Shown: positions 34,401-42,662, counted from the stretch's first letter. The stretch: 64,000 bases of DNA from DASSKP01 sp035695045 (GCA_035695045.1 DASSEX010000051.1:166670-230669), one strand, 5' to 3'. The notes: generated by a model from the letters alone, not told the origin. Program-made: numbers and translations.

Positions 34401-35668
34401 CTCGTCCGCTCGAACTGGACACCGTTAGCTGCAGTGGTGAAGTTCTCGGTGTCGGTGATGTCAGCGGTCGAGTTCGACGTGGTGCTGGTCACGCTGACCG
34501 GCACCGGCGTCGAAGCCGTGTCGAGTGCGGGAAGGACGACACCAGGCTGGTCGGGGTCGTCGTACGAGACCTCTGCCGTGTTGGTCAGCGTGCCGACCGG
34601 CAGGGGGACGTCGACGAAGAAGGCCGCGGTAGCCACGCCAGGACCGCTGGAGGTGGCCGCCGGGACGGTGATGGGCTGGGGGGTGGTGATCGTCGCGTTG
34701 TATGGGCCACTTCCGTCGCTGTCGGTGACCGTGTCGGTGATGTCATGCGTGGTGAGCGCGCGGACCGACGGGTTCTGCATCGTGATCGTGCCGGTGATGT
34801 GCAGACCCGTGCCGGCGTGCTCGGTGCGCGTGTAGGTCACCGTGAAGCCGACGTTCGGCGTGGTCGGAGCCGCGGCGCAGGAGTTGATCGTGAGGCTGGC
34901 CGGGTTGGCGGTCTTGGTGATGCCCCACGTGTAGTTGGTGTTGGTCGTGGCGCTGGCCGTCGCGGTGGCGACCTGCGGTGCGATCTCCTTGACCGGGATG
35001 GACACGGTGCGCTGGCCGAGCGAGGTGTAGTCGCCGTTGAGGACCTGCGTCTGCAGCGAAGAGCCGGAGTAGAGGTGCGACCCGATGCCGAGGCGAACCT
35101 CGAAGTTCACGTAGCAGACGTCGCCGTGGCTCATGGTCAGCGTCACACCGCGGGTCAACGTGGTGTCGACGCCGCCGACGATCCCGTTCTTCGGCGTGTC
35201 CGACGAGTCGATGCTCGGGGTGGTGGTGCCGTTGCCGCAGCTGCCCTCGAAGGCGCCGCGAGGCTGCGTCGTGTAGGTGCTGTCCCAGCCCGGCTTGATC
35301 AGGTCGTAGCCGAGCTTGCCGTTCAGCATGTTGTCGGCGGCGAGCTGGATCGTGAACGTCTGATCAGGCCCGTTGTTCTGCAACGTCAGCCGGTGCGGCA
35401 CGAAGTCGAGCTCGGACCAGTTCTTGCCGAGGTCGCCCGTCGTGTACGTCGACTGGTTCTGGTTGGCGTTCCAGGTGCACTGCGCGGTCGGCGCCGTGCG
35501 TCGGCAACCTTCCAGCGTCGTGTTCACCTGGACGGGGTTCGCGGCGGCGTTCGCCGCTGACGCCGTCAGGAGTGTCACCGCCGGAACGATGGCCGCCACC
35601 ATGGAAATGGATGCGATCAGTGAGAGCACCCGCCGCGGAAGCCGGCTAAGCGCGTGGACCTTTGCCAT
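31448..35668 (-). CDS. Large LPFTG surface protein with six DUF5979 repeats
   Basis: A 1406-residue wall-anchored protein. AGGGGTG lies 4 bases before the ATG at 35668, and the signal peptide ends ASAANA-AAN. The N-terminal 580 residues are several large beta-sandwich domains with few Cys. Six tandem DUF5979 modules of about 98 residues follow, each opening like LGHVTVTKVLDGPVAGA and carrying two Cys (VSC...PCTITE). Then comes a DUF11-like domain (LQLNKSVTPTTGSYTAGDP), the stem VLGEKVVKPQPKPS, LPFTG, a helix and RRRED. It is a stalk-like adhesin in build; no ligand is known. No sortase gene lies in the window. Confidence 0.9.
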   Translation of the reverse strand: MAKVHALSRLPRRVLSLIASISMVAAIVPAVTLLTASAANAAANPVQVNTTLEGCRRTAPTAQCTWNANQNQSTYTTGDLGKNWSELDFVPHRLTLQNNGPDQTFTIQLAADNMLNGKLGYDLIKPGWDSTYTTQPRGAFEGSCGNGTTTPSIDSSDTPKNGIVGGVDTTLTRGVTLTMSHGDVCYVNFEVRLGIGSHLYSGSSLQTQVLNGDYTSLGQRTVSIPVKEIAPQVATATASATTNTNYTWGITKTANPASLTINSCAAAPTTPNVGFTVTYTRTEHAGTGLHITGTITMQNPSVRALTTHDITDTVTDSDGSGPYNATITTPQPITVPAATSSGPGVATAAFFVDVPLPVGTLTNTAEVSYDDPDQPGVVLPALDTASTPVPVSVTSTTSNSTADITDTENFTTAANGVQFERTSSPAMSAFDTTDTFHKNGVTGSGNYSISKIVKATTPGNFNVTLRDGVSLLPSDGGTASASDNPATASADVTIHVVADQPTITLTKHVDIAPTASGGATFGFTITSVDHPTSSWTTSITIPQGQTSQTGSPVTVDPSTGGYTISETPAPGYSAAAASISGPVKLCDTVSKDIYDTRDLGHVTVTKVLDGPVAGAADTFAFDVSCPSINFSTTLHVTGAGSASTDNVIPTGTPCTITEQTPPTGWTFESSNPSNGGVISAQTDGSTNTVTITNQRVLGHIRVHKVISGDVAGAPTDFHFNWTCAGGTYHGTLEVVGSGYDQTGDVIPTGVSCTITETDPGADWTSTSSPVDGSATSSTTNSDSNTVTITNTRVLGHITVDKVLSGPIADAGTTFTFNYSCANGAYTGQITVDASTGSGSNSSDDVIPIGVSCTITEADPGSNWSLTETVPSNGGATSATTDGSGNTVTFTNTRNLGSVEVKKVLDGPVAGAEHSFTFSVACASQDGSYSHTFTPSIDPTVDDTWSSGDVIPTGVSCTVTETGDYAHWTLEAVSPDGGVVVAGSDSNLVTVTNLRDYGHVTVVKTLDGDIAGAETSFTFHVACDGVDQSLLPDLVIDASEGTGSASTADVIPTDDPCTVTEVGSYAHWTLESVTPHGEDPTVGTAVAAAVDGSANTVNFTNKRDMGVITVDKTRVGDVAGASTVFVFDIKCAEDPAYNQTLTIDTADSATASATSTPIPTDVVCTVTERTTEGWQLTQVSPDPGDGPPTVTVPGEISFTNTRLTGPLQLNKSVTPTTGSYTAGDPNNTLTYTLTMTEPAPGQLKHTNVVVTDYIPGYDPADTTSGKTTYVDGSATCSTGCIATYDASQHLLTWDVGTYNPGDPAVVLTFKVTIDSPTPAANGAIPAEQIDNVGFVQSLQQQKTPSNQVVVPVTAVLGEKVVKPQPKPSVLPFTGSAVPLRPAALLALFMLCVGAVLTRVRRREDGDE
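32060..33880 (-). repeat. Six tandem DUF5979 modules (about 295 bases each)
   Basis: Repeat starts lie near 33875, 33575, 33285, 32985, 32680 and 32360. Unit openings are LGHVTVTKVLDG, LGHIRVHKVISG, LGHITVDKVLSG, LGSVEVKKVLDG, YGHVTVVKTLDG and MGVITVDKTRVG. The first four are most alike, pointing to more recent duplication there. Confidence 0.85.
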
Positions 35669-35701
35669 CGGACACCCCTGTCGTTTCTGACTCGGTGCCG
35701 A

Positions 35702-35790
35702 GGTCGGTCTCACCAGTGGCTCCCCGCGACCGTGTCTGCATGTGCAGACAGGTGACCGTGTGTTGCAACGGTCGCGGATCTAAGCCCCCC
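35702..35790 (-). ncRNA. Conserved structured leader B before the large LPFTG gene
   Basis: 89 bases of 5' leader, ending 33 bases before the start codon; counterpart of leader A. Conserved parts are GGGGGGCT, the stem CGCGACC/GGTCGCG, CGGTCACC and GGTGAGACCGACC. The variable hairpin is TGTCTGCA/TGCAGACA, a perfect 8-bp stem unlike that in leader A. Identity outside the hairpins is much higher than expected for intergenic DNA. The rest of the 292-base gap to prfB shows no gene. Confidence 0.6.
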
Positions 35791-35960
35791 CGGGCGCCTC
35801 CGAGTTCCCCCCCGAAGGCAGGGCATACGGTGCTGCTCCGGTCGCACGCGGTCAACATGTCGCAAGGCGTAATGTCCGACTTGCCAGGCTGTGGCCCCGA
35901 AGTTGATCCGTTAGTCCCCCTATGACCCCCAATAAGGACTAGAACGTTCGGGGGAACGCA

Positions 35961-37064
35961 TCAGCCTGTTTGCTGCTGTCTTCGCCACCGGATTTCAGCA
36001 TCGATGAAGGCGTCGAGATCACCATCGAGGACTGCCCCGGTGTTGCCGACCTCGAGTCCGGTCCGTGCGTCCTTCACCAGCTGGTAGGGATGCAGGACGT
36101 AGTCGCGCACTTTGTCGTTGGTGCCGAACCCCGCCGTGTTGCGGGAACCCTTCAGCTTGTCCATCTCGTCGGCCTCTTCCTGCCGGCGTACGTCAAGCAG
36201 CTTCGCCTGGAGAACCTCCATCGCCCGGGCGCGGTTCTGCAGCTGGCTGCGCTCGTTCTGGCAGGTGACGACGATGCCGGTCGGCAGGTGCGTGATGCGC
36301 ACGGCCGAGTCGGTCGTGTTGACGCCCTGCCCGCCGGGACCGCTCGAGCGGTAGACGTCGACGCGAATGTCCTCGTCGGGGATCTCCACGTGGTCGGTCG
36401 CCTCGACGACCGGCGTGACGTCGACGCCGGCGAACGACGTCTGCCGCCGCGCCTGGTTGTCGAACGGGGAGATGCGGACCAGTCGATGGACGCCGTGCTC
36501 ACCGGCGAGGGTCCCGTAGGCGAACGGCGCATGGACGACGAACGTGGCCGACTTGATGCCCGCTTCTTCTGCGTACGACGTGTCGTAGACCTCGGTGGGA
36601 TAACCCTTGCGCTCCGCCCAGCGCAGGAACATCCGCAGAAGCATCTCGGCCCAGTCCGCAGCGTCCGTGCCGCCGGTCCCGGAGTTGATCGTGACAACCG
36701 CCTCGCGGGCGTCGTACTCACCGGAGAGGAGCGTGCGGACCTCGAGCGCCTCGATGTCGTTCGACAAAGAGGGAAGGTCTGCGGCGGCCTCCTCGATGAG
36801 CGCGGGGTCCTCCAGCTCGACAGCGGCCTGGGCGTCGTCGACGCGGCTGCGCAGACTCTCGACCCGCTGCAGGTCGCCGCGAAGGTAGGACATCCGGCTG
36901 GTCACCCGCTGCGCGCGCTCCTGGTCGTTCCACAGCTCCGGATCGGCGGCTTCGTTCTCCAGCTCGCCGAGCTCCTTGCGCAGTTTGTCGAGGTCGAGAA
37001 CCGACTCGATCGACGACAGCGTCGACGCGAGGGCAGCAAGCTGCTCGCGGAGGTCGTCGGCCAT
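35961..37064 (-). CDS. prfB: Peptide chain release factor 2
   Basis: A 367-residue class I release factor that ends translation at UGA and UAA. The anticodon-like motif SPF is in RISPFDNQ and the catalytic GGQ in SSGPGGQGVNTTDSAV. The frame runs without a break from MADDLREQ, so the autoregulatory UGA frameshift found in many bacteria is absent, as is usual in Actinomycetota. It lies between the tad genes and the surface protein genes. Confidence 0.97.
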   Translation of the reverse strand: MADDLREQLAALASTLSSIESVLDLDKLRKELGELENEAADPELWNDQERAQRVTSRMSYLRGDLQRVESLRSRVDDAQAAVELEDPALIEEAAADLPSLSNDIEALEVRTLLSGEYDAREAVVTINSGTGGTDAADWAEMLLRMFLRWAERKGYPTEVYDTSYAEEAGIKSATFVVHAPFAYGTLAGEHGVHRLVRISPFDNQARRQTSFAGVDVTPVVEATDHVEIPDEDIRVDVYRSSGPGGQGVNTTDSAVRITHLPTGIVVTCQNERSQLQNRARAMEVLQAKLLDVRRQEEADEMDKLKGSRNTAGFGTNDKVRDYVLHPYQLVKDARTGLEVGNTGAVLDGDLDAFIDAEIRWRRQQQTG

Positions 37065-37108
37065 GCCCCCAGACTAGTGCGGGCGAGAGCGTCGCCATCC
37101 CGGGCGCA

Positions 37109-37582
37109 TCAGCACGCGGGCGCGGTCAACGCCGTCGTCGCAGCCGCGTCCGCGGTGACCCCGACGCGGCCGCCCTCGTGGTCCGGGAGGAGCACGGCCA
37201 GGACACGGCCGAACGGCACGGCGACCTCACCATGCAGCTGAACCCGCACCGTGTCGCCGGCGAGCTCGACATCCGGTGCGGTCAGAGCGGCGAACGTCTC
37301 ACGCAGACCGGCACCTGCGTCGTCGAGCGATGCCGCGACGGCGTCCCGCGCTTGCGCGCCGTCGACGGGTAGCGTCGCGCAGCCAACGGCACCGCGATAG
37401 ACGGCAGCGCGGTCAACCGCCTGCGCGCCGGCGAGCGCCGCGGCATCCGCGGCCGAAGACAGCGAACGTTGTGCCAGGAAGACCTTCGAGACGTCGACGC
37501 CGATCACGACCAGCACCGCCGCGATCAGCGTGTAGCCGATGACCAGCAGAGTGAGCGAGCCGTCATCGCCGCGGGTCAACAC
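37109..37582 (-). CDS. TadG-like pilus assembly protein (Rv3657c-type)
   Basis: A 157-residue membrane protein, last gene of the Tad run. It has one N-terminal helix (SLTLLVIGYTLIAAVLVVIGVDV) followed by KVFLAQRSLSSAADAAALAGAQAVDRA, the signature of TadG/TadE-like pseudopilins. The GTG at 37582 is chosen as it follows the basic/acidic TRGDDGS; a TTG one codon later overlaps the previous stop. The outer part is small and beta-rich. Confidence 0.8.
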   Translation of the reverse strand: MLTRGDDGSLTLLVIGYTLIAAVLVVIGVDVSKVFLAQRSLSSAADAAALAGAQAVDRAAVYRGAVGCATLPVDGAQARDAVAASLDDAGAGLRETFAALTAPDVELAGDTVRVQLHGEVAVPFGRVLAVLLPDHEGGRVGVTADAAATTALTAPAC

Positions 37583-38025
37583 GTCGACCCCACCACGCCC
37601 GCGCCGGAGAAGCAGTCGAGTCGCTCGCGGTGATGAGCGGAAACCATGAGACCCGCGACGCATCGCTCACTGCACATCCATCGAGGGACGAATGGCAGCC
37701 GGACGCGCACATGCAGGTCGACGGCGAACGCGGATCCGGCGGCATAGGTGCACTCACCACAGGTCACGATGCGCGCGTCCGGAGCCCATTCCATTCCCTG
37801 GTCGCTCATGGCAAGCTGCGCGGCCAGCTCCGCGCGCTGCTCCCCGGCGCTGTCCGAACCAGCCGTCGCATAGGCGCGAGCAGCTTCCCGCGCGGCTGTT
37901 GCCGCACCGAATGCCGCCCTCTGAACGGTCACGGCCGTCAGGACGACGTACAGCAGGGGGACCATCAGGAGCACTGCCAGCCAGACGAACTCCACGATGG
38001 CGCTGCCTTCGTCGCCACGTCTCAC
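37576..38025 (-). CDS. TadE-like pseudopilin
   Basis: A 149-residue protein starting MRRGDEGSAIVEFVWLAVLLM, the type IV pilin-like N-terminus with Glu at position 5 of the hydrophobic stretch (GSAIVEF). The outer domain has four Cys, including VTCGECTYAAG. TadE-like proteins are minor pilins for Flp fibre formation. It overlaps both neighbours by a few bases. Confidence 0.85.
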   Translation of the reverse strand: MRRGDEGSAIVEFVWLAVLLMVPLLYVVLTAVTVQRAAFGAATAAREAARAYATAGSDSAGEQRAELAAQLAMSDQGMEWAPDARIVTCGECTYAAGSAFAVDLHVRVRLPFVPRWMCSERCVAGLMVSAHHRERLDCFSGAGVVGSTC

Positions 38026-38423
38026 GGGGACTCCAGCAAGGCATGTCCCGCTACGTGGACCCGAGGACCGTCGGGCAGGAACCAGGCGACGAGCGGAAGC
38101 CGGACGTCGGCCTCGACGGTGACGACAGGAGCGCCGTCCACTTGGCCCGGCGGCGCCGGCATCGCATGTGCGTAGCGAGAACCCAGTGCGCGAGTGATCA
38201 GCGCGTTGGCGCGATCGGCCCCGGCGGCGGGATTCGCCACGTCGGCGTTCGCGCCGTAGCGCGCGCCCTCGGCCACCGAAGCCGCAAGCACGTTGCGGAC
38301 GTGGAAGTCGATCCCGAGCTGGAGCACTGCGAGGAACAGGAGTGTGACCAGCGACCCGACGAGGACGAAGTCGACGGCGGCCGAACCTGCGTCGCGCAGC
38401 TCGTCACTTGCCGTTCGGGTCAC
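38022..38423 (-). CDS. TadE family minor pilin
   Basis: A 133-residue protein with the TadE signature DAGSAAVDFVLVGSLVTLLFLAVLQLG, in which the usual Glu is Asp, and a following helix NVLAASVAEGARYGA. The outer part is a short beta domain. It overlaps the next pilin gene by 4 bases and the pilin gene upstream by 20. Confidence 0.85.
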   Translation of the reverse strand: MTRTASDELRDAGSAAVDFVLVGSLVTLLFLAVLQLGIDFHVRNVLAASVAEGARYGANADVANPAAGADRANALITRALGSRYAHAMPAPPGQVDGAPVVTVEADVRLPLVAWFLPDGPRVHVAGHALLESP

Positions 38424-38598
38424 CGGCCACGTCCAGGGCTCCGCCGAGCAGACTGGCGAGCTTGGGTTCGGCGACCACCCACAGGGCCATGACGATGCCC
38501 GCGGTCATCAACGTCACAAGGACCCAACCAGGGACGTCACCGCGATCATCACGCCGCAAGCGGCTGAGCAGCACGACCACCCACGTCACCGACCACAT
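38404..38598 (-). CDS. Small Flp-type pilin-like membrane protein (DUF4244-like)
   Basis: A 64-residue protein, the probable major pilin of the locus. A basic/acidic leader (LSRLRRDDRGDVPG) precedes one helix (WVLVTLMTAGIVMALWVV) and a short tail. Processing by a prepilin peptidase after Gly would fit, though no such peptidase (tadV/cpaA) is in the window. Actinobacterial Tad clusters usually carry a gene of this size here. Confidence 0.75.
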   Translation of the reverse strand: MWSVTWVVVLLSRLRRDDRGDVPGWVLVTLMTAGIVMALWVVAEPKLASLLGGALDVAGDPNGK

Positions 38599-38617
38599 CG
38601 AATTCAGCCCTCCGTCC

Positions 38618-39559
38618 TCACGGCACGCTCAATGACAAGTTGTAGAAACCCGGGAACAGCGCGAACACGACCGTGACCGGAAGGACCAGAAAGACCACGG
38701 GGACGAGCATCGCGATCTCCTTGCGGCCACCGACCTCGAGCAGCCGCCGTCGGTGCTCCTCGCGAACGTCGACAGCCTGGGCTCGCAAGACGTCGGCGAG
38801 CGGTGTCCCGCGGTCGATGGCGATGGCCATGCCGTCGACGAACCGCGAAAGAGCGGCGACGCCACTGCGTCGTGCCATGGCATCCAACGCAACGACAAGT
38901 GACGCACCGGCGCGCGCATCGGCCAGCGCACGACGAAGCTCCGCTGCCAGCTCGCCGGTGGTGAGCCGCGTCACCCGTTCGAGTGAACCGACCGCACCTT
39001 CACCCGCGGCCACCGCGAGCGCGAGCAGCTCGGCGATGGTCGGGAACTCCTGCAGCATCCGCTCCTCCCGACGGTCGGCCGCGACCGTCAGTGCCCGGTC
39101 ACGAGCCAGCGCGCCGCCCGCGGCGATCGAGCAAGCGCTGACCACGGCGACGACGGGGTTGACGCGAGACCCGCGAGCCATTGCGAGGGCGAAGAGCGTC
39201 AGCGCGGCGAACGCGCTCGCCGCGCCGTAGATGACCTGTTCGATCCGGAACTGCTCGACGGTGAGTCGGTTGCCGCAACGATCGAGCCGGCGGCGTACCG
39301 ATGCACCGCCACCGACGAACGCATCGAGCCTGTGCGCAAGGCGGACGAGAGTCGGGGCGAGGATTCGTTGCAGAGGAGGCAACAGCGTCGGGTGGAGCGG
39401 CTCATCGAGGAGCCGAGATCGCCTGGGGGCGTCCCGCAGGTACGGCGCCAGACGGTGATGCAGCCGAGGTCGGCGGAGCGGCGGGCTGCTGGTCACTGCC
39501 AGCACGAGCCCGCCGGAGCCCGTCAGACCGAGTGCCGCGCCGGTCAAAAACGCGCTCAC
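38618..39559 (-). CDS. tadC: Tad secretion system inner-membrane protein TadC
   Basis: A 313-residue type II secretion F-family protein with membrane helices near residues 1-20, 120-165 and at the end (IAMLVPVVFLVLPVTVVFALF). The cytoplasmic domain has LLALAVAAGEGAVGSLERV and FVDGMAIAIDRGTPLADVLRAQA. With TadB it forms the platform on which the ATPase TadA acts. Its GTG overlaps the tadB stop. Confidence 0.88.
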   Translation of the reverse strand: MSAFLTGAALGLTGSGGLVLAVTSSPPLRRPRLHHRLAPYLRDAPRRSRLLDEPLHPTLLPPLQRILAPTLVRLAHRLDAFVGGGASVRRRLDRCGNRLTVEQFRIEQVIYGAASAFAALTLFALAMARGSRVNPVVAVVSACSIAAGGALARDRALTVAADRREERMLQEFPTIAELLALAVAAGEGAVGSLERVTRLTTGELAAELRRALADARAGASLVVALDAMARRSGVAALSRFVDGMAIAIDRGTPLADVLRAQAVDVREEHRRRLLEVGGRKEIAMLVPVVFLVLPVTVVFALFPGFYNLSLSVP

Positions 39560-40416
39560 CGCAGCACCCGTTCCTCGAGCGGAAGCCGCGCGATGCGCAG
39601 CATCAGCCGATACGCGGCGAAGGAGACGCCGCCACCGCCGGCCAGGACGAGGACACCGGCAGCGGAGTCATAGGCGACGACGGTCTCGGGCCGCAAGGAG
39701 AGGAGTGCCAGCACGACCCAGGGAGCAGCCAGTGCGAGGCGGGCCGCGTTGACCGTCCAGCCCTGACGCGTCTCGAGCTCTGCGCGAGTCCGTGCGTCTT
39801 CACGAAGGAACTGGGAGAGCGTGCGCAGCACGCGGCCGAGGTCCGTGCCGCCCACTTCGCGTGCGACGCGCAAGGACTCGATCACCCGGTCCGCGACCGG
39901 GTCGGCCAGCCGGTTCTTCAGCTCGTCGAGGCAGTCCGAGAACCGGCCGCTGGCCCGATAGTCGTCCGCGAATCTCCGGAACGGCTCACGAACCGCAGTG
40001 GGGCCGCGCTGGCCGATCTGGGCGACCGCCTCCGGGAGAGCCAATCCGGCGCGGACCGCGGAAGCGAGGTTGTCGACGACGTCCGGCCAGACGTCGCGAA
40101 GCTCGGCCGTGCGGTGACGCCGCCGTGAACGCACCCACGCCACCGGTGCGTAGCCGGCGAAGGACGCGCCCGCGGTCGCGACGACGGTCGAGTGGCTGAC
40201 GATCAGCACCACTACCGCGCCGACGACAGCCGTGGCCGCGCACATCAGCCAGAGCTGGCCGGGCCTCAGCATCGAGAGACCGGCCTGGCCGAGCAGCTCC
40301 GCAGTGCGCTCCCTCGTCGTACGTCGACGTGGCTGCGCAGCCGTCGGCCGAGCTGTGGCCGTGTCCCATACAAGGAGCACGCCGACGCCGAAGAGAAGAC
40401 CGAGCGCAGCGCCCAT
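39556..40416 (-). CDS. tadB: Tad secretion system inner-membrane protein TadB
   Basis: A 286-residue F-family protein. Helices lie near 1-18, 55-90, 225-245 and 255-275; the soluble domain has LPEAVAQIGQRGPTAV and SLRVAREVGGTDLGRVLRTL. The ATG at 40416 overlaps the tadA stop (ATGA), so a longer frame starting at 40824 is rejected since it lies inside tadA. Confidence 0.88.
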   Translation of the reverse strand: MGAALGLLFGVGVLLVWDTATARPTAAQPRRRTTRERTAELLGQAGLSMLRPGQLWLMCAATAVVGAVVVLIVSHSTVVATAGASFAGYAPVAWVRSRRRHRTAELRDVWPDVVDNLASAVRAGLALPEAVAQIGQRGPTAVREPFRRFADDYRASGRFSDCLDELKNRLADPVADRVIESLRVAREVGGTDLGRVLRTLSQFLREDARTRAELETRQGWTVNAARLALAAPWVVLALLSLRPETVVAYDSAAGVLVLAGGGGVSFAAYRLMLRIARLPLEERVLR

Positions 40417-41708
40417 CAGGCGACCACAACCGCTTCGGCGACCGCGGTCGCGGGCCGCAACAAGCCAGGGAGATCGATGCCGGCAGCGGCGAACCGATCT
40501 GGATGCGGCGGCCATCCGTCGGCGCGAACCAGTCGTTCCCCACGAGCAATGAACAGATCCGCCGTCTCGACGACGTCCCCCTCGACCCGACCCGGCACGG
40601 CGACGATCTCGCGCACCCGGCGGCGGCCGTTCGCGTCGCGCGCCGTGTGCACCACGATGTCGACACTGGCCGCAACGGTCGGCACGACGAAACCATGCGT
40701 CACGTTCTCGCCGGCAAGCAGCGGAAGTGTGCACAGCTTGACCACGGCCTCCCGGGCGCTGTTGGCATGGATCGTGCACATGCCCGGCAGCCCTGAGTTG
40801 AGCGCGATCAACAGGTCCAGACACTCATCAGCTCGCACTTCACCGACGATCAGACGTTCCGGACGCATCCGCAGCGCCTCGGTGACGAGCCGCCGCAAGC
40901 GCACCTCGCCGGCGCCTTCGAGGTTGGCCTGTCGGGTCTGCATCGCGACGACGTCCGGCAAGGGCAGGCGAAGCTCGAAGACCTCCTCACAGGTCACGAC
41001 GCGCTCGCGCGGAGGGATGGCAGCTGCGAGGCAGTTGAGCAGAGTCGTCTTGCCGGCCTGGGTGCCGCCCGCGACGATGATGTTGAGCCCCGCCGCGACT
41101 GCGGCTTCGAGGAATTGAGCGGCCTGCGCAGACAGGCTGCCCAGTTCGACCAGCTCGTCCAGCGTGTTCGCGCGAGCGACGAACTTGCGGATGTTGATCG
41201 CCCAGTGCTGCCTGGTGATGTCGGGAATCACGACGTGAAGCCGGGACCCGTCCGGCAACATCGCGTCGACGAACGGCGTCGACAGGTCCACCCGGCGGCC
41301 GGAGGACTTCAACATCCGCTCGACGAGTGACCGCACGTCGTCGGCGGTGAGGATCGTCGTCGTCAGCTCGCTGCGACCGGCACGAGCGACGAAGACCCTG
41401 CCTGGGTCATTGATCCATATCTCCTCGACGGTCGGGTCGTCGAGGAACGGTTGCAAGGCACCGAACCCGGCGACGGCGTCGAGGACGCGACGGATGGTGT
41501 CCGCGTGGTCCGCGATCGGTGGCAGCACGCTGGTCAGCGCCCGGTCGTCGTAGTCGGCGACGACCTCCTCGACCAGTCGGCGCATGCCGACCGGGTCGGC
41601 GCCGGGGTCGAGTCCACGTCGGCGGACGAGTTCGCGGACTTCGCACTCCACCGTCGCCGATGCGTCCACGTCGCGTCCCCGCCAGATCCGATCGCCGAGT
41701 GGGCTCAC
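40416..41708 (-). CDS. tadA: Tad pilus ATPase TadA/CpaF
   Basis: A 430-residue secretion ATPase that powers Flp pilus assembly. The N-terminal domain is followed by FVDAMLPDGSRLHVVIP, Walker A AGGTQAGKTTLLNCLAAA (Gln at the usual second Gly), the Asp box VVTCEEVFELRL, EALRMRPERLIVGEVRADE (Walker B region) and the His box GMCTIHANSA. It is the first gene of tadA-B-C-pilin-TadE-TadE-TadG, all overlapping or nearly so. Confidence 0.93.
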   Translation of the reverse strand: MSPLGDRIWRGRDVDASATVECEVRELVRRRGLDPGADPVGMRRLVEEVVADYDDRALTSVLPPIADHADTIRRVLDAVAGFGALQPFLDDPTVEEIWINDPGRVFVARAGRSELTTTILTADDVRSLVERMLKSSGRRVDLSTPFVDAMLPDGSRLHVVIPDITRQHWAINIRKFVARANTLDELVELGSLSAQAAQFLEAAVAAGLNIIVAGGTQAGKTTLLNCLAAAIPPRERVVTCEEVFELRLPLPDVVAMQTRQANLEGAGEVRLRRLVTEALRMRPERLIVGEVRADECLDLLIALNSGLPGMCTIHANSAREAVVKLCTLPLLAGENVTHGFVVPTVAASVDIVVHTARDANGRRRVREIVAVPGRVEGDVVETADLFIARGERLVRADGWPPHPDRFAAAGIDLPGLLRPATAVAEAVVVA

Positions 41709-41722
41709 CCGGTCAGCGGCGG

Positions 41723-41752
41723 ACGCTAATCACTCCCCGAACACCGAATCAA
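41723..41752 (-). promoter_or_regulatory. Possible promoter of the Tad operon
   Basis: On the minus strand TTGATT (41752-41747), an 18-base spacer and TAGCGT (41728-41723) stand 15 bases before the tadA GTG, leaving a leader of only about 8 bases. The boxes are partial matches. Confidence 0.35.
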
Positions 41753-41803
41753 CGGAGGATGTGACAGGTGTGGAGAACTGTGTCAAACGCCCGGATGGTC
41801 TGC

Positions 41804-41824
41804 CCGCCGCTGCACAAGCGGCGG
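41804..41824 (-). terminator. GC hairpin after the methyltransferase gene
   Basis: CCGCCGCT and its complement form an 8-bp perfect stem with a 5-base loop, 28 bases beyond the methyltransferase stop and upstream of the Tad promoter. Confidence 0.5.
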
Positions 41825-41851
41825 CGACAAAACCGGACATTACGGCCGCCG

Positions 41852-42538
41852 CTACGAGCCGGAGGCGACTGAACCTGAGACAGTCGGCCGGGCTACGACA
41901 AAGGACTGTTGCCCCAGCAAGCGCCAGGCGAGGGGCACCCGCAGATACAGCTTGACCAAGCCCGTGCCGGTCGGCAGCTTGCCCTTCGTCGTGTAGGGGA
42001 GGAACCGCACGATCCGGTGCTCGATGCCAAAGTCGGCGAGCACCAATGCCTCCTCGAGGCTGCGGTCGTCGAGCGGGGTGATGTGGTCGAAGAACATCCA
42101 GTAGTCCGCGCCGCAGAAACGGATGTTGGGTTGCAGCACGAGTACGCGGCCACCTGGGCGAAGGACGCGCCGAATCTCCCGCAGCGTTGCCAAGATGTCC
42201 GTCTTGGAAATGTGCTCGAAGAAGTTGCTGACGAACGCGACGTCGACCGAAGCATCTGCGACGGGCCGCATCTCGGTGCTGCTGCACACGTACGCTTCCA
42301 CGTCGGGGCCGGCGTACCGCTTGATGTCCGGGTTGAGGTCGATGGCGATCTTGCGGGCGGCACCGATGTTGTTGATGAACTCGCACTGGCCCGCGGCGAC
42401 CTCGAGCACCGTCGCGCCGGGATCGACCCAACCCTGAAAGAAGCGCTCGCAGAGCACCTGCCACATGGCAGTGCGGCGCCGCTGTTCGTCCGAGAACCGT
42501 TCGGAGTACAAGCGAGCGAGGTCCGCCGGCTCTGACAT
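41852..42538 (-). CDS. Class I SAM-dependent methyltransferase
   Basis: A 228-residue Rossmann-fold methyltransferase. The SAM loop is TVLEVAAGQCEFI, followed by KIAIDLNPD and FFEHISKTDILATLREIRRV. The later part (VLVLQPNIRFCGADYWMFFDH) is like enzymes in polysaccharide or polyketide modification. An ATG at 42538 directly follows a GTG; either may be used. It has a terminator hairpin behind it and no clear partner. Confidence 0.82.
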   Translation of the reverse strand: MSEPADLARLYSERFSDEQRRRTAMWQVLCERFFQGWVDPGATVLEVAAGQCEFINNIGAARKIAIDLNPDIKRYAGPDVEAYVCSSTEMRPVADASVDVAFVSNFFEHISKTDILATLREIRRVLRPGGRVLVLQPNIRFCGADYWMFFDHITPLDDRSLEEALVLADFGIEHRIVRFLPYTTKGKLPTGTGLVKLYLRVPLAWRLLGQQSFVVARPTVSGSVASGS

Positions 42539-42662
42539 CACTGCCTACCCAACTCTAGAAATGCGCCCAGAGCGCAGCGGCATCCGATGTAGGCGTCCAC
42601 CGGCGCCGCAATGGTCAGCGCATCAGCGGATGCAGAGAAACCATATCGCGCACACGACGCGG

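Noticed and set aside
36900..37064. Programmed UGA frameshift in prfB
   Set aside because: The frame is continuous from the ATG; no in-frame TGA or slippery CTTTGA is present.
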